Positions 9,286 through 20,018 of a stretch of DNA of 64,000 nucleotides are shown here, in pieces. Source of the DNA: Pirellulales bacterium (lineage in GTDB: Bacteria; Planctomycetota; Planctomycetia; Pirellulales; JACPPG01). A program made the position numbers and the translations under genes. The stretch lies in assembly GCA_036499395.1 (NCBI GenBank), contig DASYDW010000062.1, positions 78,600 to 142,599 on the forward strand, read 5' to 3'. The number at the start of each line of letters is the position of its first letter. The first letter of the stretch is position 1. The notes beneath the pieces are model-generated. The model did no database searches, had not been told where the DNA came from, and saw only the letters and a list, made by a program, of their open reading frames with translations.

Positions 9286-11880
9286 ATGACTGAAACGAAA
9301 TCATTTACTGGCCGACGAAGAAACCGTCGCACGCGGCGTAGTGTGCAAATCGTCGATCGCATTGCGCGCGGTCTGATCGCGGTCGGCGGTATCGGCACCG
9401 TAGTGGCCGTCTCGACGGTTTGTCTTTTCCTGGTGTGGGTCGTCGTTCCGCTGTTCCTGCCGGCCAGCGTCGGAGAGCCGAAAAAGGTCGACCTTGCGCC
9501 GGCGGTGGCTGCGGCCATTCATGTCGAGGTCGATGAATATCGCGTCCTGGGGTGGGCCATGTCCGCCGAAGGAGTCGTCAGCACGTTTCGCTTGGATACC
9601 GGCGAAGTCATTGACGAGAAACCCCTCTTTCCCGAGCAACCTCCCACCGCCTGGACGTTCGGCATCGGCGGGCGCGAGGCGGTGTGCGGCTTCGCCGACG
9701 GCTCGGTCCGCACCGTCAAGCTGGGCTTTCTGACAACGTTTCCCGCGGTCGCCGATTTGCCGGCCGATATTGCCGAGTTGCCCGCTGGTAAGACGACGGT
9801 GCATGACCATGGGCTGCTTTCGCGGACCAAACAAGGACAGCTGCGATTGCAAACGATGCGCGCGACCGTGGCGGACCCAATCGTCCCGGCTGGCACGGCC
9901 GCTGTGGTATGCGTCGATTCCTCCTCGCGGCCGACGGGACGAGTGTCGGGCGTTTTTGCCGCCGACGGGCAACTCACATTGCACGGCACGCGTCGCCGGC
10001 AGACGTTATTGCGCGAGACGATCGATTCGCAGAACTTCAACGTGAACGTGCCGTACACGGCCCCCGCCGATCACGGACCGCCGAAGCATCTGCTGGTTTC
10101 CGGCCAGGCAGATAACCTGTACCTGATCTGGGGTGACGGGGTTCTGCTGCGTTACGACATTCGCGATCTCAACCAGCCGCGGCTGGCCGAACAGGTTGAC
10201 CTGCTCGTCGAGCCGGATCAGTCGATCACCTCGCTCTCCTTCCTGCCGGGAAAAACAACGCTAGTGGTCGGCGATTCGCTGGGCTATATCTGTGCGTGGT
10301 TTCCCGCGCGTTCCGCCGAAGCGCGTACGGTCGACGGTGCCATCTTGATCGCTGCGCATGAAATGTCGACCGGAAAGAAGACAGCCGTCACTTCGCTGGC
10401 CACTTCGTTACGAACGCGGTTAATCGCCGCCGGTTATCAGGATGGCAGTTTCCGAGTCTTCCAGTCGACGAGCGACCGCTGCCTGATCGAGGCGGCGACA
10501 AGCGACGATGTGCCACTGCGGCTGGTCACGTTCTCTCCCAAGGGGGACGCCCTGATTGGACTTGAAGGCAATGCCGCGTGGCAGTGGCCGCTCTCGACCG
10601 GATTTCCCGAGGTGTCGCTGCGCACCTTGTTCGGTGCCGTGTGGTACGAAGGCTATGACGCACCCCGCCATGTCTGGCAATCGACCGGAGGTGGCGATGA
10701 TTTCGAGCCCAAGCTGGGCATGGGGCCGCTCGTGTTCGGCACGATCAAGGCCACGGTTTATTCGCTGCTCTTCGCGGTTCCGCTCGCGCTGTTGTCCGCG
10801 ATTTACAGCAGTGAGTTTCTGCACCCACGCGTCAAATCTCGCATCAAGCCGGCGATCGAAATGATGGCCAGCCTGCCCAGCGTGGTGTTGGGTTTCGTGG
10901 CGGCGCTGGTCGTGGCCCCTTATGTCGAGAAGGTCTTTCCGGCGGTGCTAGCCGGCGTGGCGGTTGTCCCCTTTACCTATCTGTTGGCGGCGCATCTGTG
11001 GCAACTTTTGCCGGCGCGAGTCGGATTGCTACTCGCACGCTGGCGATTCGCCTTCATCTGCGCGACGCTTCCGGTCGGCGTGGTCGCTTCCGCCGTTGTA
11101 GGCCCGCTTGTCGAGCGAATCCTCTTCGACGGCGATCTGCGTTCTTGGCTCGACGGTCAGACCGGTAGTGGCGTCGGCGGATGGATCGTGTTGTTATTGC
11201 CGCTGTCGGCCATGGTGACCGCGCTGGTCATTTCGCGGCGGGTCAATCCACTATTGCGAAAACGGCTGCGCGGGGCCAGCCGTGCGTCGCGCGCCGTGCT
11301 GGAGCTTGGCAAATTCTTCGCCGCGGTGTTGGTCACCGTGGCCGGCGCCGCGGCCGTGGGGCTGCTGCTCGACTCGTTGCTGATCGATCCGCGCGGACTG
11401 GTCCTTAGCACGTACGTGCAGCGCAACGCACTGGTCGTCGGCTTTGTGATGGGCTTTGCCATCATTCCTTTGATCTACACAATTGCCGATGACGCGCTGT
11501 CGACGGTCCCCGGCCATTTGCGATCGGCTTCGTTGGGCGCCGGCGCCACGCCGTGGCAAACCGCGATCCGTGTGATCATTCCCACCGCCATGAGCGGGCT
11601 GTTCTCCGCGGTTATGATCGGCCTGGGCCGCGCCGTGGGCGAAACCATGATCGTGTTGATGGCCGCCGGCAATACACCGATCCTTGATTGGAACATTTTC
11701 AACGGGTTTCAAACTCTCTCGGCCAGCATCGCCACCGAGCTGCCCGAGGCCGTGCAAGGCAGCGCCCACTATCGCACACTGTTCGTGGCGGCGTTGGCCT
11801 TGTTCGTGATTACGTTTATCGTCAACACGATCGCCGAAGCCGTCCGCCTGCGCTTTCGCCGGAGGGCCTATGAGCTCTAA
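9286..11880 (+). CDS. pstC: phosphate ABC transporter permease PstC, enlarged form with WD40-like domain
   Basis: An 864-residue protein, far longer than the usual PstC of about 300. TM1 lies at about 29-58. Residues about 75-475 form a soluble beta-rich region with propeller-like blades (for example LYLIWGDGVLLRYDIRD, LVVGDSLGYICAWF). The permease core begins near residue 479 (FGTIKATVYSLLFAVPLAL). The EAA loop (ADDALSTVPGHLRSASLGAGATPWQTA) is near residue 740, with an extra two-helix segment (about 580-730) inserted before it. Large PstC proteins with an extracytoplasmic propeller are known in gammaproteobacteria. It pairs with PstA to form the membrane channel. pstA overlaps its end by 11 bases, so the two are translationally coupled. 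The start at 9286 lacks a strong ribosome site. Confidence 0.88.
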   Translation: MTETKSFTGRRRNRRTRRSVQIVDRIARGLIAVGGIGTVVAVSTVCLFLVWVVVPLFLPASVGEPKKVDLAPAVAAAIHVEVDEYRVLGWAMSAEGVVSTFRLDTGEVIDEKPLFPEQPPTAWTFGIGGREAVCGFADGSVRTVKLGFLTTFPAVADLPADIAELPAGKTTVHDHGLLSRTKQGQLRLQTMRATVADPIVPAGTAAVVCVDSSSRPTGRVSGVFAADGQLTLHGTRRRQTLLRETIDSQNFNVNVPYTAPADHGPPKHLLVSGQADNLYLIWGDGVLLRYDIRDLNQPRLAEQVDLLVEPDQSITSLSFLPGKTTLVVGDSLGYICAWFPARSAEARTVDGAILIAAHEMSTGKKTAVTSLATSLRTRLIAAGYQDGSFRVFQSTSDRCLIEAATSDDVPLRLVTFSPKGDALIGLEGNAAWQWPLSTGFPEVSLRTLFGAVWYEGYDAPRHVWQSTGGGDDFEPKLGMGPLVFGTIKATVYSLLFAVPLALLSAIYSSEFLHPRVKSRIKPAIEMMASLPSVVLGFVAALVVAPYVEKVFPAVLAGVAVVPFTYLLAAHLWQLLPARVGLLLARWRFAFICATLPVGVVASAVVGPLVERILFDGDLRSWLDGQTGSGVGGWIVLLLPLSAMVTALVISRRVNPLLRKRLRGASRASRAVLELGKFFAAVLVTVAGAAAVGLLLDSLLIDPRGLVLSTYVQRNALVVGFVMGFAIIPLIYTIADDALSTVPGHLRSASLGAGATPWQTAIRVIIPTAMSGLFSAVMIGLGRAVGETMIVLMAAGNTPILDWNIFNGFQTLSASIATELPEAVQGSAHYRTLFVAALALFVITFIVNTIAEAVRLRFRRRAYEL

Positions 11881-13648
11881 CCTGGCAACGCCCGAAGCAC
11901 AGCGCCCGGCCAGTCCTGGGCACGCGTCGCTCGCACGGCCTCGTCGTGGCCGATCGGGCAGCACCGTACTGGCCAACGGCGAGCCGATGATTTGGCTCAC
12001 CGGCGGAGCACTGGCCGTGGCACTGGCCATGATTGTCGGTCTGTTGGTGCTGGTCTTGGTGCGCGGACTGTCGACCTTCTGGCCGCAGCCGCTGGTTGAA
12101 TTGCACACCGCCGTCGGACAAAAGTTGCTGGGCGAAGAAACCCGGCGCGAGACGTACCGCCCTGGCGAGCAACTGCTCGCCGAACGCCCGGCCGAGGATG
12201 CCGCGCGCATTCGCGCCGCGATCGAAGCGAATCACGGCAATGCCGCTCGCCGGCTGGTGCGGACCGGCAACTACGATCTGACCGCCAAGCATTTTCAATG
12301 GATCGACGAAGCATTGATCGTCGACGAGTCCGCGCCGAAGTGGGCTGTCACGCTCGAACGCCTTTCCTGGGGCCGATTCTTTGGCGTGCCGCAGGCCTTG
12401 CTCGTCGACGGCCAGGCCGTGGCGTCGGGCTCGGCCGAGGTTTGGGATAGTTTTCATGCACTGCATCCGGCCGTGCGCGAGCGTTGGCGCTCCCGCGTGC
12501 GGCTGGCCAAGCACGAGCTTGGTGCCGTCAACCGGCGCAAGAATGCCGCGCGATTGGCGGTGCTGGCTGCGAAGTTGGAGCATGGCGCAGATTCGCCGCA
12601 GCATGCAGCCGCGCTCGAAGAACAAACGCACCTGGCCGACCGCGAAGAGGCCGAGAACGCCCGCATCACCGCCGAGATCGCGGCGCTGGACGCCGAGAAC
12701 GCGCGCTATCAGATGCGACTGACGACGGTCGACGGGCAAGAGAAGCTAATACCACTCGAACAAATCGTGCGAGCTTACGCCCCCAACCGCATGGGTTGGT
12801 TCGGCAAACTGGGCGTCTATCTTGCTCGCTGGTGGGAATTTCTCTCCGACGAACCGCGCGAGGCCAATAGCGAAGGGGGCGTCTTCCCCGCGATCTGGGG
12901 CACCGTGGCGATGACGCTGATCATGTCGATCGCGGTCGTTCCGTTTGGCGTGTTGGCTGCGCTCTACATGCGCGAGTATGCCCGCAAGGGGCCGCTGGTC
13001 AGCATTCTGAGAATTGCGATCAACAACCTGGCCGGTGTACCGAGCATCGTGTTCGGCGTCTTCGGCCTTGGGTTTTTCTGCTACGCCGTGGGCGTGCAAG
13101 TCGATCAGCTTTTCTTCACCACGCAACTGGCGGAAAACACGCCTACCTTTGGCACGGGCGGAATTCTGTGGGCCTCGTTGACGCTGGCCCTGCTGACTTT
13201 GCCGGTCGTCATTGTGACGACCGAAGAAGCGTTGGCGGCGGTGCCGGGCTCGATGCGTGAAGGTTCGTACGCGTGCGGCGCTAGCAAATGGCAGACCATC
13301 TGGCGAATCGTGCTGCCGCGCGCCTTGCCCGGTGTAATGACCGGCATGATACTGGCGATTGCTCGGGGAGCCGGCGAAGTGGCGCCACTGATGTTGGTCG
13401 GCGCGATGAAGTCAGCCCCGGAATTACCGATCGACGGCATTTTTCCGTTCGTGCATCCCCCACGCAGTTTCATGCACTTGGGTTTCCACCTGTATGATCT
13501 CGGTTTCCATAGTCAGAATAGCGAAGCGGCGCGTCCGATGGTCTTCACCACGGCCCTGTTGCTGATTGCCATTATCGCGGTATTGAACATCACGGCCGTT
13601 CGCCTGCGAAATCGCTTACGCAAACGATTCGGAGCCAATCAGGCTTGA
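11870..13648 (+). CDS. pstA: phosphate ABC transporter permease PstA, enlarged form
   Basis: A 592-residue protein, about twice the length of ordinary PstA. TM1 is at about 42-68. Residues about 70-330 are extracytoplasmic and include a charged, coiled-coil-like stretch (about 205-285). The permease core starts near 338 ([15 protein letters not shown]). The EAA loop ([31 protein letters not shown]) and GAGEVAPLM follow. The C-terminal part has the PstA-specific [13 protein letters not shown] segment. The ATG lies inside the end of pstC with GGAGG just upstream. The large loop pairs with the propeller of PstC, suggesting the two subunits jointly form an outer-face module near PstS; that is inference. 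Confidence 0.9.
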   Translation: MSSNLATPEAQRPASPGHASLARPRRGRSGSTVLANGEPMIWLTGGALAVALAMIVGLLVLVLVRGLSTFWPQPLVELHTAVGQKLLGEETRRETYRPGEQLLAERPAEDAARIRAAIEANHGNAARRLVRTGNYDLTAKHFQWIDEALIVDESAPKWAVTLERLSWGRFFGVPQALLVDGQAVASGSAEVWDSFHALHPAVRERWRSRVRLAKHELGAVNRRKNAARLAVLAAKLEHGADSPQHAAALEEQTHLADREEAENARITAEIAALDAENARYQMRLTTVDGQEKLIPLEQIVRAYAPNRMGWFGKLGVYLARWWEFLSDEPREANSEGGVFPAIWGTVAMTLIMSIAVVPFGVLAALYMREYARKGPLVSILRIAINNLAGVPSIVFGVFGLGFFCYAVGVQVDQLFFTTQLAENTPTFGTGGILWASLTLALLTLPVVIVTTEEALAAVPGSMREGSYACGASKWQTIWRIVLPRALPGVMTGMILAIARGAGEVAPLMLVGAMKSAPELPIDGIFPFVHPPRSFMHLGFHLYDLGFHSQNSEAARPMVFTTALLLIAIIAVLNITAVRLRNRLRKRFGANQA

Positions 13649-13650
13649 GC

Positions 13651-13680
13651 CGGAGTTTATCTCGTGACGGAGCTTATCTC

Positions 13681-13684
<4 letters not shown>
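13651..13684 (+). repeat. 17-bp tandem duplication at the pstB start
   Basis: Copy 1 CGGAGTTTATCTCGTGA (13651-13667) and copy 2 CGGAGCTTATCTCGTGA (13668-13684) are adjacent and differ at one base. Each holds a CGGAG ribosome-binding motif and a GTG. The second GTG (13681) is the in-frame pstB start. The first (13664) is in another frame and makes a 6-codon reading frame whose TGA overlaps the pstB GTG. Confidence 0.9.
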
Positions 13685-14622
<938 letters not shown>

Positions 14623-14640
14623 GCTCCTCGGTCTCGCGCA

Positions 14641-15300
14641 ATGTCGAAGCATCTACAGCATCAAATCGAGGCCCTCAAGCAAAAGATCTTGCTCGTAGGG
14701 ACGCTGGTCGAAGACGCCATCGCCAAGGCCATCTCGGCGCTGGTGAATCGCAACGGCGACCTGGCCCGTGGCATCATCGAGCGCGATTCCGAGATCGACC
14801 GGATGGAGGTCGACGTCGAGGAAGAATGCCTGAAGGTGCTGGCCCTGTATCAGCCAGTGGCCGCGGACCTGCGCTTCGTCGTGGCTGTGCTGAAGATCAA
14901 CAACGACCTGGAACGCATGGGTGACCTGGCCCGCAACATTGCGAAGCGCGTGGCGTATCTGGCCTCGCACGAGCGTGTCGAATTGCCGGCCGAGTTCCGT
15001 GGGATGGCGGCCAAGGCGCAGTCGATGGTGCGCCGCAGCCTGGACGCGCTGGTGAATCGGGATACCTTGATCGCCCGGCAGATTCGTGACGACGACGACG
15101 AAGTCGATGCCATGCAGCGCGTCATTCGCGATCGCATTCAAGACCAGATGCGGCAATCGCCCGATAAGCTCGAGCTGTACATGCGGCTGCTCTCGGTGTC
15201 GCGTCACTTGGAACGTCTGGCCGACATGGCCACGAACGTCGCCGAGGACGTGATCTACATGGTCGAAGGGGACATCGTCCGCCATCGCAACGGCGAGTGA
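14641..15300 (+). CDS. phoU: phosphate transport system regulator PhoU
   Basis: A 219-residue all-helical protein made of two PhoU repeats. The metal-binding-type E/DxxxD motifs appear as NDLERMGDLARNIAKR (first half) and RHLERLADMATNVAED (second half). PhoU connects PstSCAB to PhoR and turns PhoR off when phosphate is plentiful. It is the last gene of the pst operon, 18 bases after pstB. The length is normal for the family. No clear Shine-Dalgarno site precedes the ATG, which fits translation coupled to pstB. Confidence 0.93.
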   Translation: MSKHLQHQIEALKQKILLVGTLVEDAIAKAISALVNRNGDLARGIIERDSEIDRMEVDVEEECLKVLALYQPVAADLRFVVAVLKINNDLERMGDLARNIAKRVAYLASHERVELPAEFRGMAAKAQSMVRRSLDALVNRDTLIARQIRDDDDEVDAMQRVIRDRIQDQMRQSPDKLELYMRLLSVSRHLERLADMATNVAEDVIYMVEGDIVRHRNGE

Positions 15301-15603
15301 CCGACGGCATGGCTCTAGTGCTTTATTCTGTAAATACTCTGTAACCGTGCTCTTCGAGCCCGAACTAACGTCGGACAAGACCGGCCTCGCCGAGGCCAGC
15401 TACAGTGAATAAGTTCCGGCGGCCCAGTTCGGCCGCGTGCTCTAAATCCCGTCGCATTTGGCGTTACGGCCGATTGTTGTCCCGCGCTCTACCGCGGCGT
15501 AGACTACCAGCGAGCCTGTACGTCGTCATTCGATGGATTCACAGAACGCGGGCTCTCGGGCATTTCCGTACGTCACATTCCGCTTCGACAAGGAACCACT
15601 TCC
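15301..15603. other. intergenic region phoU to PQQ-propeller gene
   Basis: About 300 bases without a credible gene. A short hairpin (GGCCTCG/CGAGGCC at about 15385-15400) is present but lacks a T-run, so I do not call a terminator. The promoter of the next gene must lie here; no clear boxes are seen. Confidence 0.5.
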
Positions 15604-16989
15604 ATGAAGCGTGCTTTCTTCTTATTGGTCGTGTGTCTGGGACTTGCGGCGCCGGCGCTCGCGGACGAAGGGTCTAACTGGCCGCAGTTGCGCGGGAGCA
15701 AATCGTTGGGCGTCCCCGAAGGGGACACGGCCAAGCTGCCCGACACCTGGAGCACGACCGACAACGTGCTGTGGAAGACCGACTTGCCCGGCCGCGGCTG
15801 GTCGTCTCCGGTGGTGTGGGGGAATAAGGTCTTTCTCAGCACGGTCGTCAATCTGGGAGATTCCGAGGCGCCGAAGAAAGGACTTTATTTCGGTGGCGAT
15901 CGTCCCAAGCCTTCCGAATCGCCGCATCAGTGGAAGGTGTACTGCCTGGACCTGAAGTCGGGCTCGGTGCTGTGGGACCGCACGGCCCACGAGGCGCCAC
16001 CGCAAAGCTCGATTCATCTGAAGAATAGCTACGCGTCCGAAACGCCCGTCACCGACGGTCGCCGCGTTTACGTCTACTTCGGCAACGTCGGCTTGTACTG
16101 CTACGACCTGGAAGGCAAAGAGATCTGGAGCCAGAAGTGGACGCCGCACAAAACACGATTGGGCTGGGGGACCGCGGCCTCGCCGGTGCTCTACAAAGAT
16201 CGTTTGTACGTCATCAACGATAACGAAGACGAATCCTTCCTGGTCTGCCTCGACGCCGCCACCGGCGAACAAATCTGGCGCGTCGAACGGGACGAGAAAA
16301 GCAATTGGGCCACGCCGTTCATCTGGGAAAACGAACTGCGCACCGAGATCATCACGCCGGGCACCGGCAAAGTCCGCTCGTACGATCTCAACGGCAATTT
16401 GCTGTACGAGTTCGGCGGTATGTCGAGCATTACGATCGCCGTCCCCTACGCGCAAGATGGCCTGCTGTACGTCAGCTCGGGCTATGTGATGGACAAGAAG
16501 AAGCCGCTAATGGCGCTGAAGCCCGGCGCGGCGGGCGATATCAGCCTGGCCGACGATCAAACCAGCAATGACTTCATCGTCTGGTGCCAGAAGGATGCCG
16601 CTCCCTACAACCCGACCTCGATTATCTACAAAGGATTGCTGTACGTGCTGCTCGATCGGGGCTTCTTTTCGTGCTACGACTCGCACACCGGCGAGATGAT
16701 CTACGACAAGCAGCGCCTGCCCGAGGGAAAGGCCTTTACCTCGTCCCCGTGGGCCTACAACGACGAAATCTTTTGCGCGAACGAAGATGGTAAGACGTTT
16801 GTGATCAAAGCTGGTCGCGAGTTCGAAATCCTCCGCACCAACGACCTGGCCGAAGATGACATGTGCATGGCCACGCCGGCGATCACGGGGGACAAAGTGC
16901 TGCTGCGCACCGCGGCGCGGTTGTACTGCCTGCAAAAAGGGGCGAAGCTTAAGGACGCGCCGGCGGGCAAAGCTGCGGTTGAAAAATAA
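15604..16989 (+). CDS. exported PQQ-like beta-propeller protein
   Basis: A 461-residue protein with a clean signal peptide (MKRAFFLLVVCLGLAAPALA). A series of PQQ/quinoprotein-type blades follows, with the WQ...W and G...LW patterns (NWPQLRG, NVLWKTDLPG, GWSSPVVWGNKVFL, KIYCLDLKSGSVLWDR-like strands, LDAATGEQIWRVE). Such proteins are abundant in planctomycetes and are annotated as PQQ-binding-like or BamB-like; most bind no PQQ and no catalytic residue can be assigned. AAGGA precedes the ATG by about 9 bases. The gene stands alone between phoU and a convergent hydrolase. Confidence 0.85.
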   Translation: MKRAFFLLVVCLGLAAPALADEGSNWPQLRGSKSLGVPEGDTAKLPDTWSTTDNVLWKTDLPGRGWSSPVVWGNKVFLSTVVNLGDSEAPKKGLYFGGDRPKPSESPHQWKVYCLDLKSGSVLWDRTAHEAPPQSSIHLKNSYASETPVTDGRRVYVYFGNVGLYCYDLEGKEIWSQKWTPHKTRLGWGTAASPVLYKDRLYVINDNEDESFLVCLDAATGEQIWRVERDEKSNWATPFIWENELRTEIITPGTGKVRSYDLNGNLLYEFGGMSSITIAVPYAQDGLLYVSSGYVMDKKKPLMALKPGAAGDISLADDQTSNDFIVWCQKDAAPYNPTSIIYKGLLYVLLDRGFFSCYDSHTGEMIYDKQRLPEGKAFTSSPWAYNDEIFCANEDGKTFVIKAGREFEILRTNDLAEDDMCMATPAITGDKVLLRTAARLYCLQKGAKLKDAPAGKAAVEK

Positions 16990-17056
16990 CGGCCACCCGT
17001 GACCTCGCCGAAACATTCTCCGCCAAGTCACGTCGGTTCCCGAATGGGCGCGATCG

Positions 17057-17791
17057 CTATTCTTTTGTCTGCTTGCGCACCCATTTGCCGACGGCTTCGC
17101 GAAACTCGGGCTTCATCACGCAACTGATGTGTCCGGCGTTTTCGATTTCGACCACCGGCCAATCGGGGCGCGCCGCGCGCAGCGGCGTGACGTACAATCG
17201 CAGGACAGGATCGCGCTGGCCGACGATGACCTCGGTAGGAATCTTGATCGCTTTGAGTTCGGCTTCGGTAACCGCCAGCTTGCCCATGGAATGAATGAAT
17301 TCGGGCGGGGTTCGGCTGGTTCCTCGGCCCGGCATGCGCTCCCAGGTTTGCTGCAGCCGGCTTCCTTCGCGTAGCCAGCCCATGCCACCGACCGTGGCCG
17401 AGATAACGCGATCGGGGTACATCGCCATCATCTTCACGGCGATCATGCCACCCAGCGAATAGCCGACGATGTGTGCCTGCCTGATCTTCAAATGGTCGAG
17501 TAGCGCCACGACGTCCTTCACGACTTGGACGCCGTATGCTTTTTCATCCGCAGGTTTGTCCGACTGCCCGTGGCCTGGCAGATCGAGAGCGATTACCTGA
17601 TGATCTCGGGCCAGGTCGGCGAAGATGCCGGGGCCCATCCAGTTGAGCTTGGCGCTGGAATGTAATCCATGGATCAAGACTACCGGCTCGCCGTGCCCTT
17701 CGACGTAGTAGCGGATGTTGATGCCATCGACGGCGAACGTTTGCCCCTGTGGTGCTGCGAGCAAGCAACTCAGTAAGTGGAGCATCACCAT
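17057..17791 (-). CDS. exported alpha/beta hydrolase
   Basis: A 244-residue alpha/beta-fold hydrolase with a short signal-like N-terminus (MVMLHLLSCLLAAPQG). The oxyanion motif VVLIHGLHSS is followed by LDLPGHGQSD and the nucleophile elbow VGYSLGG with Ser112. A late Asp lies in VGQRDPVL and the catalytic His in ENAGHIS, so the triad is complete. The substrate is unknown; esterase, lipase or peptidase activities are all possible. GAGG lies 7 bases before the ATG at 17791; the in-frame extension to 17893 has no ribosome site. It may share a transcript with the SGNH hydrolase upstream (165-base gap). Confidence 0.85.
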   Translation of the reverse strand: MVMLHLLSCLLAAPQGQTFAVDGINIRYYVEGHGEPVVLIHGLHSSAKLNWMGPGIFADLARDHQVIALDLPGHGQSDKPADEKAYGVQVVKDVVALLDHLKIRQAHIVGYSLGGMIAVKMMAMYPDRVISATVGGMGWLREGSRLQQTWERMPGRGTSRTPPEFIHSMGKLAVTEAELKAIKIPTEVIVGQRDPVLRLYVTPLRAARPDWPVVEIENAGHISCVMKPEFREAVGKWVRKQTKE

Positions 17792-17956
17792 CGTATTACC
17801 TCGCGACCGCCCATTGAAAATATAGATCGGCGGCGCCAAAAAGTCGCGACCTGTGCGGTTCCCCAGCCCAGTCGCGTTTTGTCCGGCGTCCAAAAGGGAC
17901 GAAGTTTAAGGCCGATGCCCCCGCGAAATAGATCTTCGTACAACGATTCGTGCGAG

Positions 17957-18652
17957 CTACTTCAGTATCTCGACGAGGGGTTCGACGAGCATGTCGGCGA
18001 TGATTTGTTGCCCGGCAGGGTTGGGATGCATTCCGTCGGTAAAATAGTCGTTTAGGTCAGCGCCTTCGATTGCGAGTTCAGCGAATCGTTGATAGACGTC
18101 GATCAAATCCGAACTTGCTCCCCCTTCGCCCACCAGCGAACGCACGACGTCCACATACGGCTTCAAAGCGCGATTCCGTTCCGGCGGGTACATAGGCGCG
18201 ATCGCGGGATTCGGTGTCATGATCGTGACGCTGATACCGCATGCCGTCAGCATAACGCACATTCTTTGAAGGTTCTGCCGGTATTCCTCGACGCTTAGGC
18301 GCGACGTTGTGCGACCTTCGTCGATCCACGAGTCGTTCAGGCCGAACATCATCACGACGTGATGCGGCTTCTTCGCGAGCACGTCGTTGTCAAAGCGGCG
18401 CAGGGCGTCTGCCGTTGTGTTTCCACCGACACCAGCGTTGATGATCTCGACGTCAATCTTCCTTGCCCGAAGCATTTTCTCCAGACGCACACAAAACGTC
18501 TGGTCTTCGTTGACGCCTGGTCGCACTGCCTTGGTTACAGAATCACCCAAGCAGACAATGCGGACAGTCTCGGCCGCTGCGAATGGCGACGAACCAAGGA
18601 CAATCGCAAGCCAGGCCGCGTACAGCGATCGCATTCGTAAATTTGCGTTCAT
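17957..18652 (-). CDS. secreted SGNH/GDSL-type hydrolase
   Basis: A 231-residue SGNH hydrolase with a signal peptide (MNANLRMRSLYAAWLAIVLGSSPFAAAE). Block I is VCLGDSVT with the nucleophile Ser38. A glycine block (GVGGNTTADALRRF), block III GLNDSW and block V DGMHPNPAG with the Asp-His pair follow, so the active site is complete. Family members cleave acetyl or acyl esters, often on polysaccharides or lipids; the substrate here is not known. The start at 18652 gives a proper signal peptide. A frame open to 18982 overlaps the neighbouring permease gene and is an artefact. Confidence 0.87.
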   Translation of the reverse strand: MNANLRMRSLYAAWLAIVLGSSPFAAAETVRIVCLGDSVTKAVRPGVNEDQTFCVRLEKMLRARKIDVEIINAGVGGNTTADALRRFDNDVLAKKPHHVVMMFGLNDSWIDEGRTTSRLSVEEYRQNLQRMCVMLTACGISVTIMTPNPAIAPMYPPERNRALKPYVDVVRSLVGEGGASSDLIDVYQRFAELAIEGADLNDYFTDGMHPNPAGQQIIADMLVEPLVEILK

Positions 18653-18750
18653 TGGTTCTTTAGCGCCGATAGTCGTCTCGCATCGCTCGAAGTCGCGGCG
18701 GAGCGCCCGTCGGGCAGTTCGAAGGAGGTGACAGCAGAACTGCGACGGCT

Positions 18751-19914
18751 TTAGATCTCGCGCAGCGCGTCGACGATTTTCATTCGCGTGGCGCGGAGTG
18801 CCGGGAACAGGCCTCCCAGCATGCCGACGGTGGCCACGATGATCACAGCCAAGATCTGCACCGAGGGGCCGAAGCGGAAGTCGAAGGCCAATTCGCTGAA
18901 GGTCACCCAATTGGCGGTGCCGGTCGACATGCCGTTGAGCGGGATCGCCGCCAGGCAGCCCAGCAAACCACCGGCCAGGCACAGCGTCAAAGATTCGACC
19001 ATGAACGACACGAGGACTGTGCGGCGATTGAAGCCGAGCGCTCGCAAGGTGCCAATTTCACGGGCCCGCGAAGCGACGGCCGCATACATGGTGTTGGCCA
19101 CGGCGAAGACGGCACCAATCGAGAGGATGACGGCGATGAAGACACCGATCGCCTTGATGCCCATGCTCGATTTGGCTTGCTCGGCGAAATAGGCCGGCTC
19201 GCTGAGCGCGGCCAGGCCGAATTGCTCGTCGCTGCTGATGCGATCGGCCAACCGCAGCGCGTCATCAGCGCTATTGGCGCGCAGCTGCATTGATGAGCGG
19301 ATCGATTCGCGCTTGGTGGTCTGACCGAGGACTTCCAAGTCAGTCCACACTTCGGATTCGGTGGCGCTGTGTCCGGCTTCGAATAGGCCGACGATCATGA
19401 ACTTGTTGCCGAAGATGTCGAGTTCCTCGTCTAGTCCTGCGCCGGAAAACCGATTCGCCATTTGCCGGCTGGAGATCGCCTCGCGCACGCCAGGCTTGTT
19501 TTCCCGGCCGGCGACCAGCTTGAAGTTCGAACGCACTTCCCTGGCCAGCGGAGTGACGCCGCGGATAATCATGTTCGCGCTTGTATTGCCCGCGCGGCGC
19601 GGCGTGTTGACGACCACGACCAACTCGGGCGAGCAAATCTTGTCGCCATTGGCGTCCGAGGCGATGCCATCGAGCGCCGCCATTTCGCGGGCCGTGGATT
19701 CGTTGATGATGCTATTGGTTTCGGCCGTGGCCCCCTTGCGCATCACGATCAGGTCCAGCGGCTCGCCCGAGACGGCCAGCGTGTGGTCCAGACCGTCGGC
19801 CAGGCCGAAGGTCAACACGACAGCCCACACGACCAAGGCCGTGCCCAGAACGGTCATCAGCGAGCTGACCCAGCGGGCACGCAGGCTACGAATGTTGTAT
19901 TTGATAGGAACCAC
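18751..19914 (-). CDS. MacB/FtsX-type ABC permease (second of pair)
   Basis: A 387-residue permease: TM1 at about 15-38, a large MacB-type periplasmic core (40-250), then three helices near 265-285, 315-340 and 355-380 with the FtsX signature VASRAREIGTLRALGFNRRTV before TM3. It probably forms a heterodimer or tandem with the neighbouring permease, driven by the ATPase at 21179-21898. The GTG at 19914 begins (V)VPIKYNIRSLRAR, the family's usual start; an ATG at 19965 would add 17 atypical residues. It is 104 bases from the preceding gene. Confidence 0.85.
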   Translation of the reverse strand: MVPIKYNIRSLRARWVSSLMTVLGTALVVWAVVLTFGLADGLDHTLAVSGEPLDLIVMRKGATAETNSIINESTAREMAALDGIASDANGDKICSPELVVVVNTPRRAGNTSANMIIRGVTPLAREVRSNFKLVAGRENKPGVREAISSRQMANRFSGAGLDEELDIFGNKFMIVGLFEAGHSATESEVWTDLEVLGQTTKRESIRSSMQLRANSADDALRLADRISSDEQFGLAALSEPAYFAEQAKSSMGIKAIGVFIAVILSIGAVFAVANTMYAAVASRAREIGTLRALGFNRRTVLVSFMVESLTLCLAGGLLGCLAAIPLNGMSTGTANWVTFSELAFDFRFGPSVQILAVIIVATVGMLGGLFPALRATRMKIVDALREI

Positions 19915-19950
19915 GGGTTGACTCGTTCTGCTCAGGGAAAAAAGGCGTTT

Positions 19951-20010
19951 GTCCGCAAATTTCACAGATTACGTAGGTTTTTGGCGTCTATCTGCGTAGT
20001 CTGCGGATCA
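19951..20010. repeat. two inverted copies of a dispersed intergenic phrase
   Basis: CCGCAAATTTCACAGATTA (about 19953-19971), read on the minus strand, and ATCTGCGTAGTCTGCGGATC (about 19989-20008) are variants of one phrase, ATCTGnnnAATCTGCGGAT. A third copy is at 51052-51072. They lie in the gap between the two permease genes. Function unknown. Confidence 0.6.
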
Positions 20011-20018
20011 TTCATTCT

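Noticed and set aside
15380..15402. Hairpin after phoU as a terminator
   Set aside because: Stem of 7 bp only, with no T-run.
18653..18982. N-terminal extension of the SGNH hydrolase
   Set aside because: It lies over the permease gene end, is Arg-rich and precedes a proper signal peptide start.
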